From Mangifera indica (Eukaryota > Streptophyta > Magnoliopsida > Sapindales > Anacardiaceae): a DNA stretch of 64,000 bases. The stretch covers positions 930,001 through 994,000 of the forward strand of contig NC_058146.1 in NCBI RefSeq assembly GCF_011075055.1, written 5' to 3'. Made by a program: the position numbers and the translations under genes. The notes under the pieces were generated by a model that was given only the letters and a program-made list of their open reading frames with translations, had not been told where the DNA came from and made no database searches. Positions 1 through 12,776 of this stretch are shown in pieces; position 1 is the stretch's first letter, and each line of letters starts with the position of its first letter.

Positions 1-2041
1 ATATGATATTAATACCTAAAATAAAAATAATAAGAACCAGGTTTACATTTTTTTTTTTAATCTGGATCAAGGCATTGATTGGTTAAGGAATTTGCATGAG
101 TTTTAATTGATCCGATCGATTCAATTAATATTTAAGTTGATATTAAATCGTATTGATACATATATTAAAATAACTAATTATTTTAAAGTATTGTTTGATC
201 TATAAAATTATAAATCATATCAAAACCTACAAACATAATTGACTCTATTAAAGTTTCATGGGAAGATTATCGAATTAATAAAAAATGGCTTGTAAGAAAA
301 AGATAAATTTGTGGGTCAAATATAAAGCTTCATATTTTATGAGCCAATACAACTCGATAGCCCTTGATACAATAGAGCATGAAGCTCATTATGCTTTATT
401 CGGTTTGATATAATGTAATCGTGGTTGACTCTGATTGGATTGATAAAAAATTAAATAAAAATTATAATAATATATAATTAAATAGAATTATAGTATGTTG
501 ATAGAATTATAATATATAGTGCATATTTTTTATAATATGAAATGCTTTTTACCTCTCACTTAGCTAATTTAATGACAAATTATATGAAAATTAAAATTTA
601 AAACAATACACGCATCAAAATTTTACTAATATGGATGCCAATGATTATTACATGATAGTTTATCTTTAATTAAATTGATAATTAATAAAATTATTTATAC
701 ATATTTTAAATATATAAATTAATATTTGATTATATAATTGTTTAAAAAAAAAAGAAAATTGTACATATAGTTGACAATAAAAAGAGGGAAAAGAGAACGA
801 AACAAGAGGAGGTCGCTCAACCAGGGTGGCGCTCTGTCTCTTTACTTCTTCCGGACTGTTTCAGTTTCAACTGTCCAATCAACCAGCCGGAGGAGCTTGA
901 ACTCTTATGTGCTCCTCTGCTTTCTACTTTCAGTTTTACTTGTATAACCTTCTTTTTCCGTTTTCCTTGTTTCATTTTTTGTGTGTTTCTGAACAATACA
1001 TAGTATCCTAAACTTTTATCTGACCTGATTATTTGCTTGTTTATTGTTCTTGAAGGATGTAATTACTTAATCAGGAGTTGTTGAATTTGTGTTTAAGGTA
1101 ATAATTCGGTTATTTTCTTTTATTTTTCTAGATTTAACGTCAGGAACTGATATGAGTTCCTTTTTTTCGAGAATTTCATGATGGTTTTATGCTTGTTTAG
1201 GCTACTTTGTTTTTACTTCAACGTCGTTGGATTAGTCATAGTTTAGATCGCGTTGGTTTAACACATTTTCTGTTTTGGAATGTATGCGAATTTGATTAAG
1301 AGTTTTGAGGTATATTCAGTTTAATTATGCGTGTCTTTGTAGGAGAGGTGTTTCCCTTTCTCATTTTGTTATTTATGGGATGGAATTAGTGATTAACGTG
1401 CTGGTTGTTTTGCTTGAAGGGTGAGGAAAGTGGAGGAGCTGTAATATTCCTGAGACAATTGCATGTTGAGTTGGTATTAGTGTGATAATGAGGAGGAATA
1501 GAACTAAAACATGGAGTTTTATACCTGTCTTTTTGGATGTTTTTCTCATGTTTCATGATAATTGTGTATGTCATGGCAGTTGAATTGGTTAATTGTTGTC
1601 TTTTTTTGAATGGTATGGTGGAGAAGTATTCTATTGGGCTGTTGGCAACATGTTATTTCAGGAATACAACATTTTTTTCATGTTTGTGTTCAATTAAGTT
1701 GCTATGTTGTTGTTCTGATTGCTCTCTCTTCGGGAATTTTATTAATGCATAATTGAGAACTACTTTTTTCCTTGTTACACCTTGCCACACTTAGGTTAGA
1801 GTACTAAGTATTTGTTACAGTTATCATTTGATCATATTTTTTCATGTATATCGTGAAGTCTCATATCTTCCATTTTTTTCTTCTGATGCAATGTTACATG
1901 ATAGTCAATGACTGAGTTCTTATCATATCATATCCTTTTGTTTATTTCATCTATCTTATAATGCTAGTTTAGGGATCACCAACCTGATAGAAATATTTGT
2001 TGGTTTTGTAGTGATTCGCAGAGGCCCACTACGTGGCTGAA
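1..2041. other. AT-rich intergenic DNA and presumed 5' end of the PRP40-like locus
   Basis: Positions 1-780 are very AT-rich and show no coding frame or recognisable RNA. From about 800 the composition becomes less AT-rich and C/T-rich, as in a plant promoter or 5' leader. The ATG at 2042 follows an acceptor-like TTTTGTAG near 2005-2011, so an intron in the leader is plausible (inference). No clear TATA box was assigned. Confidence 0.4.
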
Positions 2042-5000
2042 ATGGCCAATAATTCTCAATCTTCTGGTGTACAGGTAGTTTGTTAAGATGGATCTTAAAA
2101 TTCTAATAAGCATTCAACCTATCTACTTGCAATTTGTTTTGCATGACATTTTCAAAGCTTAAGTTTCTGAGGTTAATCATATAAGATTAAGGTATTATGC
2201 TTTTTTTTAGTATATATTTTCCTAATACAATAACTGATTGATAACCTTTTTAAATTAAACATGAAACTAGTAACATATTTTTTAAAATCTTTAATTTTTG
2301 CTTCAATCAAGTTATATTTTAGAGTATGCCTACAAAATGTTTCATGAACTTAAGATACGGACCATATGTGCAAAATTATCCACCTCCAGCTGAAAGTGGC
2401 TAATTTTTTTTGAAACCATATTTATCAGTGGAGTTGAATAGATTTTACTCTGGAAACTAGTCTAAGAAATTTATTTATCTTTTCTCTCTCTTTTTGTATA
2501 ACTAGATGATCATTGACATTCTATGATATTGTTATTTATCTTATTAATTTCTATAAGGTGTAATGTAGCTTTTTTGTTATGTATAAGGCTGCAGAATTTG
2601 TCTCTAGTTAATTTGTTTTCTTTGCCATGGAAGATGCCTCATCAACCACCACAGGCTGGTGTTTTGGATCCTCCTCGAGGTTTTATTCCACCCATGCCAC
2701 TTCAGGTAATGCTTTCATTTACCTTAGTGTGTTGAAACCATTCAACATTAATTGATGTAAACCTTGAGACTTTCAATCAGTTAGTATCATTATTGTTGTT
2801 GTTATTTTGCAGTTTCGGCCCTTGGTTCCAGCACCGCAGCAACAACAGTTTATGCCAGTGGCTCCTCAGCATTTTCAGCCTGTTGGACAAAATGTTCCTT
2901 TATTGAATGCTGCAATGTCATCTCAAACTCCACAGCCCCAGTTTCCACCATTGATGCAACAGCTACCAGCAAGACCTGGCCCATCAGCACCTAGCCATCT
3001 TCCAACGCCACAGCAGGTAATATCATTTCCAAATTCGCAGCCAGTTCACATCACTGCTGGAGCATCACTACCCCAGCCTAATGCACAAGCTCCTAGTCTC
3101 TATCCGCCTGGTTCAGGTGCCCTGGGAAGACCTCTTTCTGCATCATATACTGTAAGACAATTAATTTAGTGCAATCTCATAGTCAACTGATATGATTTGC
3201 TTTGGTCTTATATCCTTCATTTAATTGTTTCATTGCAGTTTGCACCATCTTCATATGGTCAAGCTCAAATGACTGTTATTGCTAGTGCTGGAACTCAGTA
3301 TCAGCTTCTATCTCAAATGAGTGCTCCTGCTGGAGGACAAACAGGTGCATCTGGTAGCCAGAGCAGTGCTTCTGCATCAAGCTCGTGAACAACCCATTGT
3401 TACCACTGCCCCTGTACCGGTCAGAACCGTTACCACAAAATTGTCTCTCCCTTTCATGTTCTATGCTTATTAGATGCCTATGACATTAAATACCATTTGC
3501 GCAAATCTCTTGATGTTGTCTTCATTCGTAAAAAAATTTATGCATCTACTTTTCAGCCTAAGCCTACTGAAGGAGCCCCAACAGATTGGACAGAGCATTC
3601 TTCTGCCAATGGGAGAAGGTATTTTATTAAAAAATTGTGGCTGATCTAAGTTGTACTTTTCTTTGTATGGTGAGTTATGCTGTTTTAACCTTATGGTTGT
3701 AGCAAAAATTGCCAAAACAAGATCACAATGTTCTATTAGTTACTTTTAAGAGTTATTGCATTAGAATATGAACACCTACTACTTACCAAAATAAAAAAGA
3801 ACAAGAATATGAACACCCATTCAGTGTGTGGCTAGTGCACAATGCTATCACTAGCTAATTCTCCATCCTGAATTAGCTTCTTTACTTGTTGCATTAAGAA
3901 AATTGTGTGCCAATTTGAGGATTTCATAAATTTTAGAGTCTGGTTTTGATGCTCTGGCATTTAGGTAAAAATTTGAGAATATTGAAACACCAATGAAAGA
4001 GATGACTACAGATTCCCTGGGATTTCCTTTTATTTCTATTTCTTTTTTATCTTTGGTCATATTTCCTAAAGCCACTAAAGCATGGAAAAGGAAAAAATGT
4101 AAAGGAGGCCCAAAGGGGCAGTCTGGCTTGGGTGGAGTTACTCGTTACCCAATAAATGTAAAGGAGTTATATATTCCCTCGTGATGCTGCATCTGCATAT
4201 TAGTTCATTCCATCATTAGAAACTTTGGCTGGTGACAGTTGCCATTATTAGGTGTTCACTGTTGCAATAATTTAGCAAAAATCTTCATTCTTATTGGATG
4301 CTATTTAATTTATAATGGAGTAGTTAACTGCTATTTTTTGGACAAGGGATGTTTATATCAACCTCTTTTGAGGACTTAAGGTTTCGTTAATACACTGGCA
4401 GATTCCAGGAGTTCCAAAATGTTCAAAAAGATTTTTCCCGACAAAATCATCCTGAAGTTCATTTAAATTAATCAGAAACCTTATTTTGACTTTGGTAAAT
4501 TTTGTCAGAAACCGTCCCCACAAGTGTGGACATTAATGAAGAACTAACACAGTGGACCTACTTTTATTTTTTAACAAACCTCACTGAAGGTTGAAGTGTA
4601 TTCTTGGATGTATCAATTCTTTCAAATATGAGTTTATTTTAACTACAACAGTACCTCCTTTATGTTTTTTCTTATGCATAATTTGCATTTTGAATTCATT
4701 TTATTTTTAGTTTACTGAACATAGTTCTGTATTTCATGTAGATATTACTTCAATAAGAGGACAAGACAATCTACTTGGGATAAGCCATTTGAATTGATGA
4801 CACCTATTGAGGTGAGTCATTATTGCCTTTACTGAAAGTTCTTGTTAGTGGCACATTACACTAGCGTATAGTTTATTTTGTGGACTGTGTATTTTATTTT
4901 ACATTTGCATGGCAATGATAAGAATATGTTGATACTGAAATTCATTTCTTCAGCGAGAAAAAATCGTTGAAAGACAATGATAAGAAACATCGGGAGTGGC

Positions 5001-5353
5001 ATCAAAGTTCCCATGATAGCTTGAATGAAAATGAAAAAGATCAATCTAAGAAACTCTCAGAGGCATAACAGTGATCACAAAAAGTCAAGAAGGGTATGAT
5101 GATTATTCCATCTCTGTACGAGAAATCTTGAGACAAAAGTTTGCTCTCCTAAACATGGATATAACTCCCTTTTTATTTTTTATCTTTTTTTTTTGTTTGG
5201 CTTTACATGCTGCAGCATGCAACAACACCTGAGTCAGAAGATGAGAGCAGACATAAAAGGCATAAGAGAGGCTACCTTAATGGTTCTCGCAAAAGTGGCA
5301 GTCATGAAGACCTTGAGGATGGGGAATTTGGTAGGGAGGGTGAAAGTTGGTAG
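2042..5353 (+). pseudogene. PRP40: PRP40-type pre-mRNA-processing protein, internally deleted pseudogene
   Basis: PRP40 is a U1 snRNP-associated splicing factor with N-terminal WW domains and several FF domains. Visible exons are 2042-2074 (MANNSQSSGVQ), 2634-2705, 2813-3151 (Pro/Gln-rich), 3239-3419, 3557-3618 plus 4742-4811 (first WW domain, with TDWTEHSS and [14 protein letters not shown]), then 4954-5093 and 5216-5353 (charged C-terminal tail ending GEFGREGESW and a stop). The second WW domain and all FF-domain exons are absent: the first WW exon is followed within about 140 bp by the C-terminal tail. There are further breaks. A one-base frameshift in exon 4 gives TGA at 3386-3388, with the lost frame resuming as EQPIVTTAPVP, and a second frameshift lies near 5062 before HNSDHKKSRR. 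Introns are retained, so this is a decayed genomic copy rather than a processed one. An intact paralog elsewhere is likely (inference). Confidence 0.9.
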
Positions 5354-7572
5354 TTATCTTATCCTGCCAATTTCTCATAATTTTTCACTTTTTTTTGCCT
5401 TTTTACTGTAATCAATATTTGAAAGAATTTTGTTTAATGAATCAAATTCAAGTACAAGACTTGAAGTATATTGTGGTCATTAGTATGCAGTAGATTGTTG
5501 GTTAGGCAGCTAACATCTGTCTAATTGTGATTTTTAATGTTTAATAAATATCTATAGGTATATCTTGTTAGTTATCAAGCTTCTCATAATCCTGTAAATT
5601 GAGTTCAAACCTTGATTGTTATGAAATAATGGTTTTTTACACAAATGATAATTGCTTATTAAGGAATCTCTCTTGGTATTAATAAATTTGAATAAAGGTT
5701 TGTTATAACTGTTGCCAGCCAGTAGAACTTAAAAGAACGCATGATATAATTGTCTATTAAAAACAAGGAAAATAAACAAAGTTTCATGTTTTATGTTCTT
5801 TCTGAAACTATTTGTCTTATCTAGCTTGCCCATTCCGTTGATTTCTGTATTCTGCATTGGGGGGAAGCAGGTTAGAAAATTTGCAGAGGTATTTTAGGTT
5901 AGTGTATGTCTACACATTAGAAATGGCTTACATAAAATTGCTAATCATAATTTTCTGGGTGCATATGTTAGAAGTATGTTGATCTGATGGGGGTGCGCTG
6001 AGGGGGAGGTGTTTTGTAAATTTGCTTATTCTATTTATTCAATAGAAGTTTTAATAGGACAGCTGAAGTTGCTAGTTATATCAATTAGATGGGTGATTGT
6101 TGGCTTTTGATATGAAATTTTTTTGGCTGGTTGTTTGCATCACAGTACTTCTTGGTTGCGTGAAATTATTGGTCAGGCTAATGATGTTATGGTTCAGAGA
6201 CTTGCATTCAATCAACTCCTTACAATTGAATTTCTTTGAAAGCTTTATAATGACACCTTTTCGAATGTTCTTTGTTGACTTTAGTCAGCTTCTTGTCGGG
6301 AGAAACTGTTTTTAGTTTTAAATTGGTGGATATATCCCTCTTGAGTTTTTTAATTTCTACAGAGTAAGGTCAATTTGTGGTTTCCAGGCTCAGGTTTTAG
6401 TCTCTGCTTACTTGAATAAACTTATTGAATCTGTTTTTGTTTTCGTTACCACCAGCAGCATGTAATCAATATGATTGGTTAACCATAGTGGATAGTGCCT
6501 TTTTCCCAGCAAATTTTTACTTCTTTACAAAAAGAACAGCAAAAAAAAAAAAAACATGGTTTGGGACTGAGACTTTTCATATCATATAATTATATAAATT
6601 TTTCTTCTTCTATTCACAGTGTTTTTCCATAAATAGTCCTAATATAAACCACACCAACAATGTTCATGCACAATAAAATTATACATGCATATTACATATG
6701 CGAATATATATTATGCTATCATATACAATAAATACAAGGAACTCTCTGAATGGTGCTACACTTGGCTGTTTTAAGGATAGTAGTATCAACCATTAGTTAC
6801 CGTCTCTCAGTTTATCAGTACCTCTGATCAGAGGCTCAGAGCTAGTCAATTTGTTTGCCAATAATCTCATCGATGATGGAATCTTCAACCCCTCTACCTA
6901 TCTTCCCTTTCAACTAGATATAATTACATTCTTCCGTGTATGATTGCCAGATTTTCCGAAGCTGGTTGCATTCATAACATTTAGTTGTTGCTTTCCTTAC
7001 AAGTAGAGTTGCTTACTGTTTCTTTCTAGCTTTTCAACACTCAATAATGTGTAATCCCTTCAGTGTTCCATTCATTGTAACATAGTTTCATGAAAGTTTT
7101 TGTGCCACAATCAAATGTCAACTGCTTGATTTGTTGCAAGACTTTTTCTTCTTGGTTGAAGGACCTAACCATACTATGTCTTTTGCTTCTGTAAATCCTG
7201 CTTGGATGCGTTTTCCAGGCTTTGGTGATTTACATATAAGAGCTGAGAAGGTGGGCTGACCTTCAGCTTGGATAAGAATACGGCTTGATGTTGAAGGTCC
7301 TGTTTCATGGAACACCACCGCAGGTCATTGCAATTTATAATTGATATATAGTTCACTGAATTATGAAATCTATTGTATGTTTTGTGCAATTAAATGTTTC
7401 TTCTAAATAACTTGGTGAACCTCTTTTGGATGTTAGTTCTTGTAATACTCTCACTAGGCTCAGTTGCTTGCCATCATCCATGCTGCCCCTTAATTGGTGT
7501 ATATCTGTTGTGGGCTGTTAACTTTATAATGAACTTAAAAAAACATCAAACTACGGAGATATCGATCATGGC
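5354..7572. other. Intergenic region without a supported gene
   Basis: AT-rich sequence with a short A-run at about 6541-6554. The only sizeable open frame is about 66 codons on the minus strand at 7118-7318. It has no recognisable motif and may belong to the 3' flank of the minus-strand gene at 7573. No RNA gene or mobile-element domain was seen. Confidence 0.4.
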
Positions 7573-8112
7573 TCATATGTATCTTTTCTTACCTTTTTTT
7601 CCTTCAAAACGTCTAACATTTAAGGCTTGAGAAGTTTCTGTGCAAAGTGAGCGATTGTGAGGTTCACAATGTGGGTTTGCTTCTGGAGCTTCACAATCTA
7701 ATGAGGTACTCAATGCGGTTACATTGCTTACTGTTGAAAACCAGTTTGTTTCTGCAATCTGCTGGATCAAATCGATTGTCTCAGAAATAAGTTTATCTTT
7801 TACAGCTTTATTGCAAGTTGAGAGCCGCTGCTGCTGCTGCTTGTCATTTGGTGTAATGAGTTTGTGTAGCATCCACTTCAGGGTCTTCAAAGTGTGTAAA
7901 ATCCTCTTCTTGTTCGATCCATGACTGCATGATTCTTTCAGGTTTTCTGTGGATGTGGTGAGGCAGCAACTATTTCCTTCATCGGAGCTTGAACTTTTCC
8001 TCAAATATTGTCTTTCCAAAAGGTACGTGTTTAATTTAAAAGGCTCTTGTTGCTCTTGTAGATACTCCTTGAGCTGTTTTACAAGTACTGTCTTCAATGC
8101 AGAAGTAGCCAT
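7573..8112 (-). CDS. Uncharacterised 179-aa plant protein
   Basis: A single-exon frame of 179 codons starting MATSALKTVLVKQL. The N-terminal 30 residues form an amphipathic block containing YLQEQQEPF followed by YLLERQYL. The middle (about residues 65-95) is basic and contains KKRILHTLKTLKWMLHKLI, and a Gln run follows. The C-terminus is Lys/Arg-rich (EGKKGKKRYI). There is no signal peptide or membrane segment. The length, the start with Ala at codon 2 and the lack of interruptions support a real gene. A TATA-like CTATTTATT lies on the minus strand near 8157-8166, about 50 bp upstream of the ATG. I do not recognise the family with certainty. The N-terminal block looks like a motif of small plant-specific proteins of unknown function (inference). 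No function is assigned. Confidence 0.65.
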   Translation of the reverse strand: MATSALKTVLVKQLKEYLQEQQEPFKLNTYLLERQYLRKSSSSDEGNSCCLTTSTENLKESCSHGSNKKRILHTLKTLKWMLHKLITPNDKQQQQRLSTCNKAVKDKLISETIDLIQQIAETNWFSTVSNVTALSTSLDCEAPEANPHCEPHNRSLCTETSQALNVRRFEGKKGKKRYI

Positions 8113-10105
8113 TGAACCTAACTTTGTGCTTTTAGAACAGAGGAGAGAAAAGATAGGAATAAATAGACAGGGAATTAAGATGGAAGATTAGAAAATTAGT
8201 TGCAGTAGTATAAAAAATTTTGAAAGGACATGTATGTGGCTGGCTGTCACCTTGAGACTAATAAGTAGATGGAGCTAGCTTAGCTAAAAGGAGTTGGTGG
8301 AGCCTTTAAAGGAGCTTCTGCTATAATTAGGACGTGGTGGAAGGCATTCTTGTAATGAATTGGGGACACCCAAAAGTTGAAACTAGGCAATCTTGTCAAA
8401 TAAAATATTCATAAATTGAATGTAGTTGATCGGGGCAAATTACATCTTGATTTTTTTCTTTTGCAGTTGTTAGGACTTTGAACCCGAGTCCTAACAATCG
8501 GATGACAAGTAAATCATGCCAAACAATTATACTTGGTTATATATTTTTTATTTTTTAATTTAATCTATTTAATATTATAAGGAAAAAAAATTTGCAATTG
8601 CTAGAATCACTAGGTCACAAGTCTATTTGGTTTGAGAACGTTGTACCCATAATTATTGCTTACGCAGGTACCTAAATCTCTTCCTTACCCTTTTCTTTGG
8701 ACCCATATAGTTATAAAATTTGATTTACTAGAATTTTTTATTTATCATGTGGGCGGGGCTTTGATGTAAGTTCCTTGTTTGTTTGGGTAAAGTAGGTGTT
8801 TGACAACGAAGAGACATCCTTTGGATGCATTTGCATTCTTTTTTTACATTTAAAAAAAGTTTAAGAAGTCTATTAGGAGCTGCGGTGGCAATCTGATAAT
8901 TTTATCAATTTTCTTTGTTGATAATGTGATTATATGTTACTTCTCTAATCATATGATAATATATTAATGTTTGTACTTATTTTGTATATATTATTAATGT
9001 ACGTAGTATTATTCTAATTTTACAAATGTCGATAGTGAAATGCAAACAATATATCAAAATCACCACTTAGGTCTACAATCGAGTTTGGGCCTGAGCTTGG
9101 TTTGATTGGGATTTAGGGAGATTTGGGCTTGAGTTATGACTTATTGGCTTGAGTTTGAGTAAAAAAAGTAAAGTTAAATTTTGTAATTGATGCAATTATC
9201 TTATATTTACAGTTTAAATATAAGATTTTAATTTGTAATAGTTTATTGATATTATTCTTGAGACTTGAGTTGAACTGCGAGGAACGTCTCCAAGCATCAT
9301 TCAATATGTCTGGTCCGCTTGTTGAGTTTAGCCTTTGAACCGTAAGATAATGTTAATAGATTTGTGGCCCGAATGGCTATTTCCCACCCAAGATTTGACG
9401 AAACCCCAAAATTTTATCAAGTTTGAAATGTTTAAATTTTCATTCCATAACTACTTCTGCCAATTCCAAAGAACACATTATGAAAACATTAAAGAATAGG
9501 CAATTACCGACAACATAATTGGTTATCATCTTCAGGCAAAATACAAGTTTCTTTTTAAGAAACCATATTCGAAGCTTAAATGAGCTAACTAGAAGTGAAA
9601 ATTAAAGAGAGCTCATTATAGGTGGAATTTTGATTGTTTTTCAAACTAGAGGGTCGGAACATTTTATTCCTTAAACTTATGTAACTTGGTAGATAAATTA
9701 ATATTAATAGATAATATATTATTATATAATTAAATAATTAATTATTTTTGAATTGTTTCCGATTAATGTGAGCGAGCCTAGCACACCATGATAATTATAT
9801 CAAATTTTATGTAGGCGCCAGATTAACAATGTTATGTTCAAGGCCAGGCCAAGCCTCCGAAGCAAAATTCTGACCGTAAAAAATCATTTATTTTGTCCAG
9901 GCATATCATCGAACAGCTGGCATGCAAGTATACATTCTCAGCTCTCATACAAAAGCCACAATTTCAATTCCAGTCAAAGCCGCAACGTCATCGTATCGGT
10001 TCGATAGATAAAATGACCTCATTTTAAAAGCTGCATTTGAGGATCATTGGCATTTCCCAACTACATTCTTCATCAAGAGAAACTGGACGGCGAGACTTGG
10101 CACAG
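8113..10105. other. Intergenic region with a relic of a long-inverted-repeat element
   Basis: Holds the promoter side of the minus-strand gene at 7573-8112 and the upstream region of the methyltransferase gene. Around 9372-9400 the sequence GGCTATTTCCCACCCAAG matches the terminus of the inverted-repeat family seen complete at 41315-42094, but no opposing end was found here. A segment rich in GAGTTTGGGCTTGAG-like words occurs at about 9070-9160. No coding frame is supported. Confidence 0.45.
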
Positions 10106-12776
10106 ATGCGAAGCTTTGCGGCCGCAGTACGACCTTGTTTTGTTCAGCTGGTGAACCGTCCACCGTTTAGAATAAGAGCATTTTCTCGTTCATCCGATTA
10201 CCCTAACCAATCACGCGGTTCTCTTCCTCGCTTCTTCTCCCAAGTTCTTCCTTCTTCCAAGGCAATCGATTTTCTATTTCCTTCAAGCCATGAACACATT
10301 TGTAAAATCATTCTTTTTTTAAAATTATTTTTTGGTGATAAATGGTGCAGGGAGGCGTTGTTCGCGTAGATGGAGATGAATTTTGGCATATGACTAAAGT
10401 CTTAAGGTTGACCACCAACGACAGGTACACTCTTAGTTGTAGAGTTTTGTAGGCCAATGTTTCCGTACCCGAACCAAACATTGACCCAATGAAAGATCCT
10501 GTCCGAGTCAACCGGTGGTCGGACCTATCCGACTGATGATAACATTAAAAATAATATTGAAAGTAATTTTGTTTATTTAATTATTAAATATGACATTTGA
10601 ATACATCAGTCTTAAAATATGTAGAGTAAAAAATAATCAATGTGTTAAATGGGATACTTTGTCAGGTGCTTCGGGCAAATTTCTCTAATTTTTTACTTTG
10701 AGTTCTTGTTTTCAAAACATTGGTGTAGACACTTGTTTGATGTGTGATTCAATACTATATATATATTTTTTAACGCAAGAGAACATAGAGAAATTTTTTG
10801 TTCAAGAACTCTAAATTTTATTCCAGGGTGTTTGACCAACTTTGTTCTGGTGAATGATTTTTTTAGTTGTGTTATAATGAAGATCTATGCTCTTTGCTAA
10901 ATTTTAAATGTAAGGGTAGAGCTTTTCAATGGGAAAGGAGGTTTGATACAAGGTTTTATACAAAGGATTGACTGCACAGGATTGGATTTTGTGGCACTGG
11001 AGGATCCAATTGTAGTTCTTCCTCAAACTACACAATGGCATGTGTTTGCTGCTTTTGGTAAGTATTTGTTCTTTGGAATAACGGGTCTGGACTTTTTTTT
11101 TTTTAAAATTCTGATTGAAACTGCTCCTGTTTAGGTACTCTTAAGGGTGGTCGAGCTGACTGGCTTGTGGAGAAATGCACAGTAAGTGTTAAATATATTC
11201 ATGGATATTATATGTTTAGAATGTTGAAATGCTTTTTGGCTATGGTTGTTTCATGGCTTCTTATCATTACTTTCTTTGTACTGCCCTAGGAGCTTGGAGC
11301 TCATAGTGTAACCCCTTTGCTGACTGAACGTTCACCTGCAATCTCAGAAAATCGAGTGGACAGATTGCAGCGTGTTATCTTTGCAGCATCTAAACAATGT
11401 AAATAGATGATACTTTAGTTTTTCAATTTTACTATTGTATTTGGGTGGCTGAATCTGTTCTAATTCCACTTTCAAATTTAGGGAGGTATCTGAAGTAATA
11501 TATTCTCCTTTTGTTTTCAATCACTTTGCCATGGTTCCATCACAGGTCAACGGTTGCATGAAATGGCTTGGAATCCTCCTATGAAAATTGATGGCCTTTT
11601 ACCTCTTGTAAGTTCTTCTTTTCTACTTCTTGCAACTAAGTGGTTTGGCATTTTCTTGGATTTAGGGTCACCGATGTAATATTTATGTGACGCCTACGTG
11701 AGTAGCTAATACCTTAGCAATAGAGTGATTAGTGATTCTATCTAAAGGATGATCATGATTGTAGAGTGTAGATTTAGTATTGCTTTGATAAATTATTAAA
11801 ATACATTGGGTGACATGTGCTTGAATTGAATCATTGGAATGATGATGCTTTGATGCAGTTAGCTGTTTAGCATGTATTTCTTCTCCTCCTAGCCTAATTT
11901 GTTGCACTTACATGTATTTTGCATTATATAGGTTGCCCAGTCAAAGCTATCTTTTGTTGCATTAGCAGAAGCTACTCCACTTGTCAGTGCATTGGCTTCA
12001 TCAAGAAAAGAATCTAGTGGGCTGATAGTTGTTGGACCAGAAGGGGGTTAGTATAAATTTGTGTATGTAGTAGAAAGCATATCAGGGGAAGTTTAAACTT
12101 TTTGAAACCTATATGTATAGAAGTTCGTGTTTTGATCCATATTGGAGGAATCAAATATATATGGCTGCTACCTCAAACAAGTTGGCTGCTTTTTTTCTTC
12201 CTCTGATAGTGTAATATTATTGTTGGATGAGGTCATTAAAGCTTTTCGTGATCTTAATGTAGGTTTCCACTTCTTCAGTAAATATTTTGAAGCATGAACA
12301 TATTTATCATTTCTGAATCTTCTTATGGTTGCCCATTGCCATTGTTTGGTTTATACAAATTATCAGTGTCATTGTTGCCAAAGGCGCTATTTCTGCTTAA
12401 GTGGAGAAAATGGAAAACATTATTAAGTTAGCCTTTTTTGTCCACCATCAGCAATGCAGTTTGATTCCAACTTAGACACTATATTACTTTTTGTTTACAA
12501 GACATTGCTTTTATTTTTAATTGTTTTATCAAGTATTTGCCGGTGTTAAAGTCTCTCAGTTGTTAGATGTAGCTAATAATTCGATTATATAAATTGATGA
12601 CTCTGTTTTCTGTAAATGCGTTAGACTTCACTGAGAAGGAGGTGGATATGATGATGAAAGCAGGTGCTACAGCTGTTGGTCTTGGGCCACATCGCTTGCG
12701 TGTTGAAACTGCAACAATGGCTCTTTTAGCAACTCTAATGTTATGGTCAGACTCTCAGCAAACATCAAACTCTTAA
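10106..12776 (+). CDS. RsmE: RsmE-family rRNA (uridine-N3) methyltransferase, SPOUT fold
   Basis: Eight exons: 10106-10261, 10351-10424, 10915-11057, 11135-11181, 11290-11398, 11546-11607, 11932-12046 and 12625-12776. They sum to 858 nt, or 285 aa. RsmE enzymes methylate N3 of a uridine in small-subunit rRNA (U1498 in bacteria) using S-adenosylmethionine. Visible hallmarks are the N-terminal RNA-binding part (FWHMTKVLRL, VELFNGKGG), the trefoil-knot start with VEKCTELGA, the SAM-loop GPEGDFTEKE at the exon 7/8 junction, and the C-terminal LGPHRLRVETATMALL. The first 45 residues are rich in Arg and Ser and poor in acidic residues (MRSFAAAVRPCFVQ, FRIRAFSRSS), consistent with a plastid or mitochondrial transit peptide, so an organellar ribosome is the likely target (inference). 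The start is the first ATG that gives this leader. Intron 1 uses a GC donor (CCAAG|gcaatc); the others are GT-AG. The frame is intact and the gene looks functional. Confidence 0.92.

Noticed and set aside
7118..7389. Overlapping minus-strand open frames of 66 and 71 codons
   Set aside because: No recognisable motif, no duplicate for comparison and no clear splice link to the 179-aa gene; they may be 3' flank.
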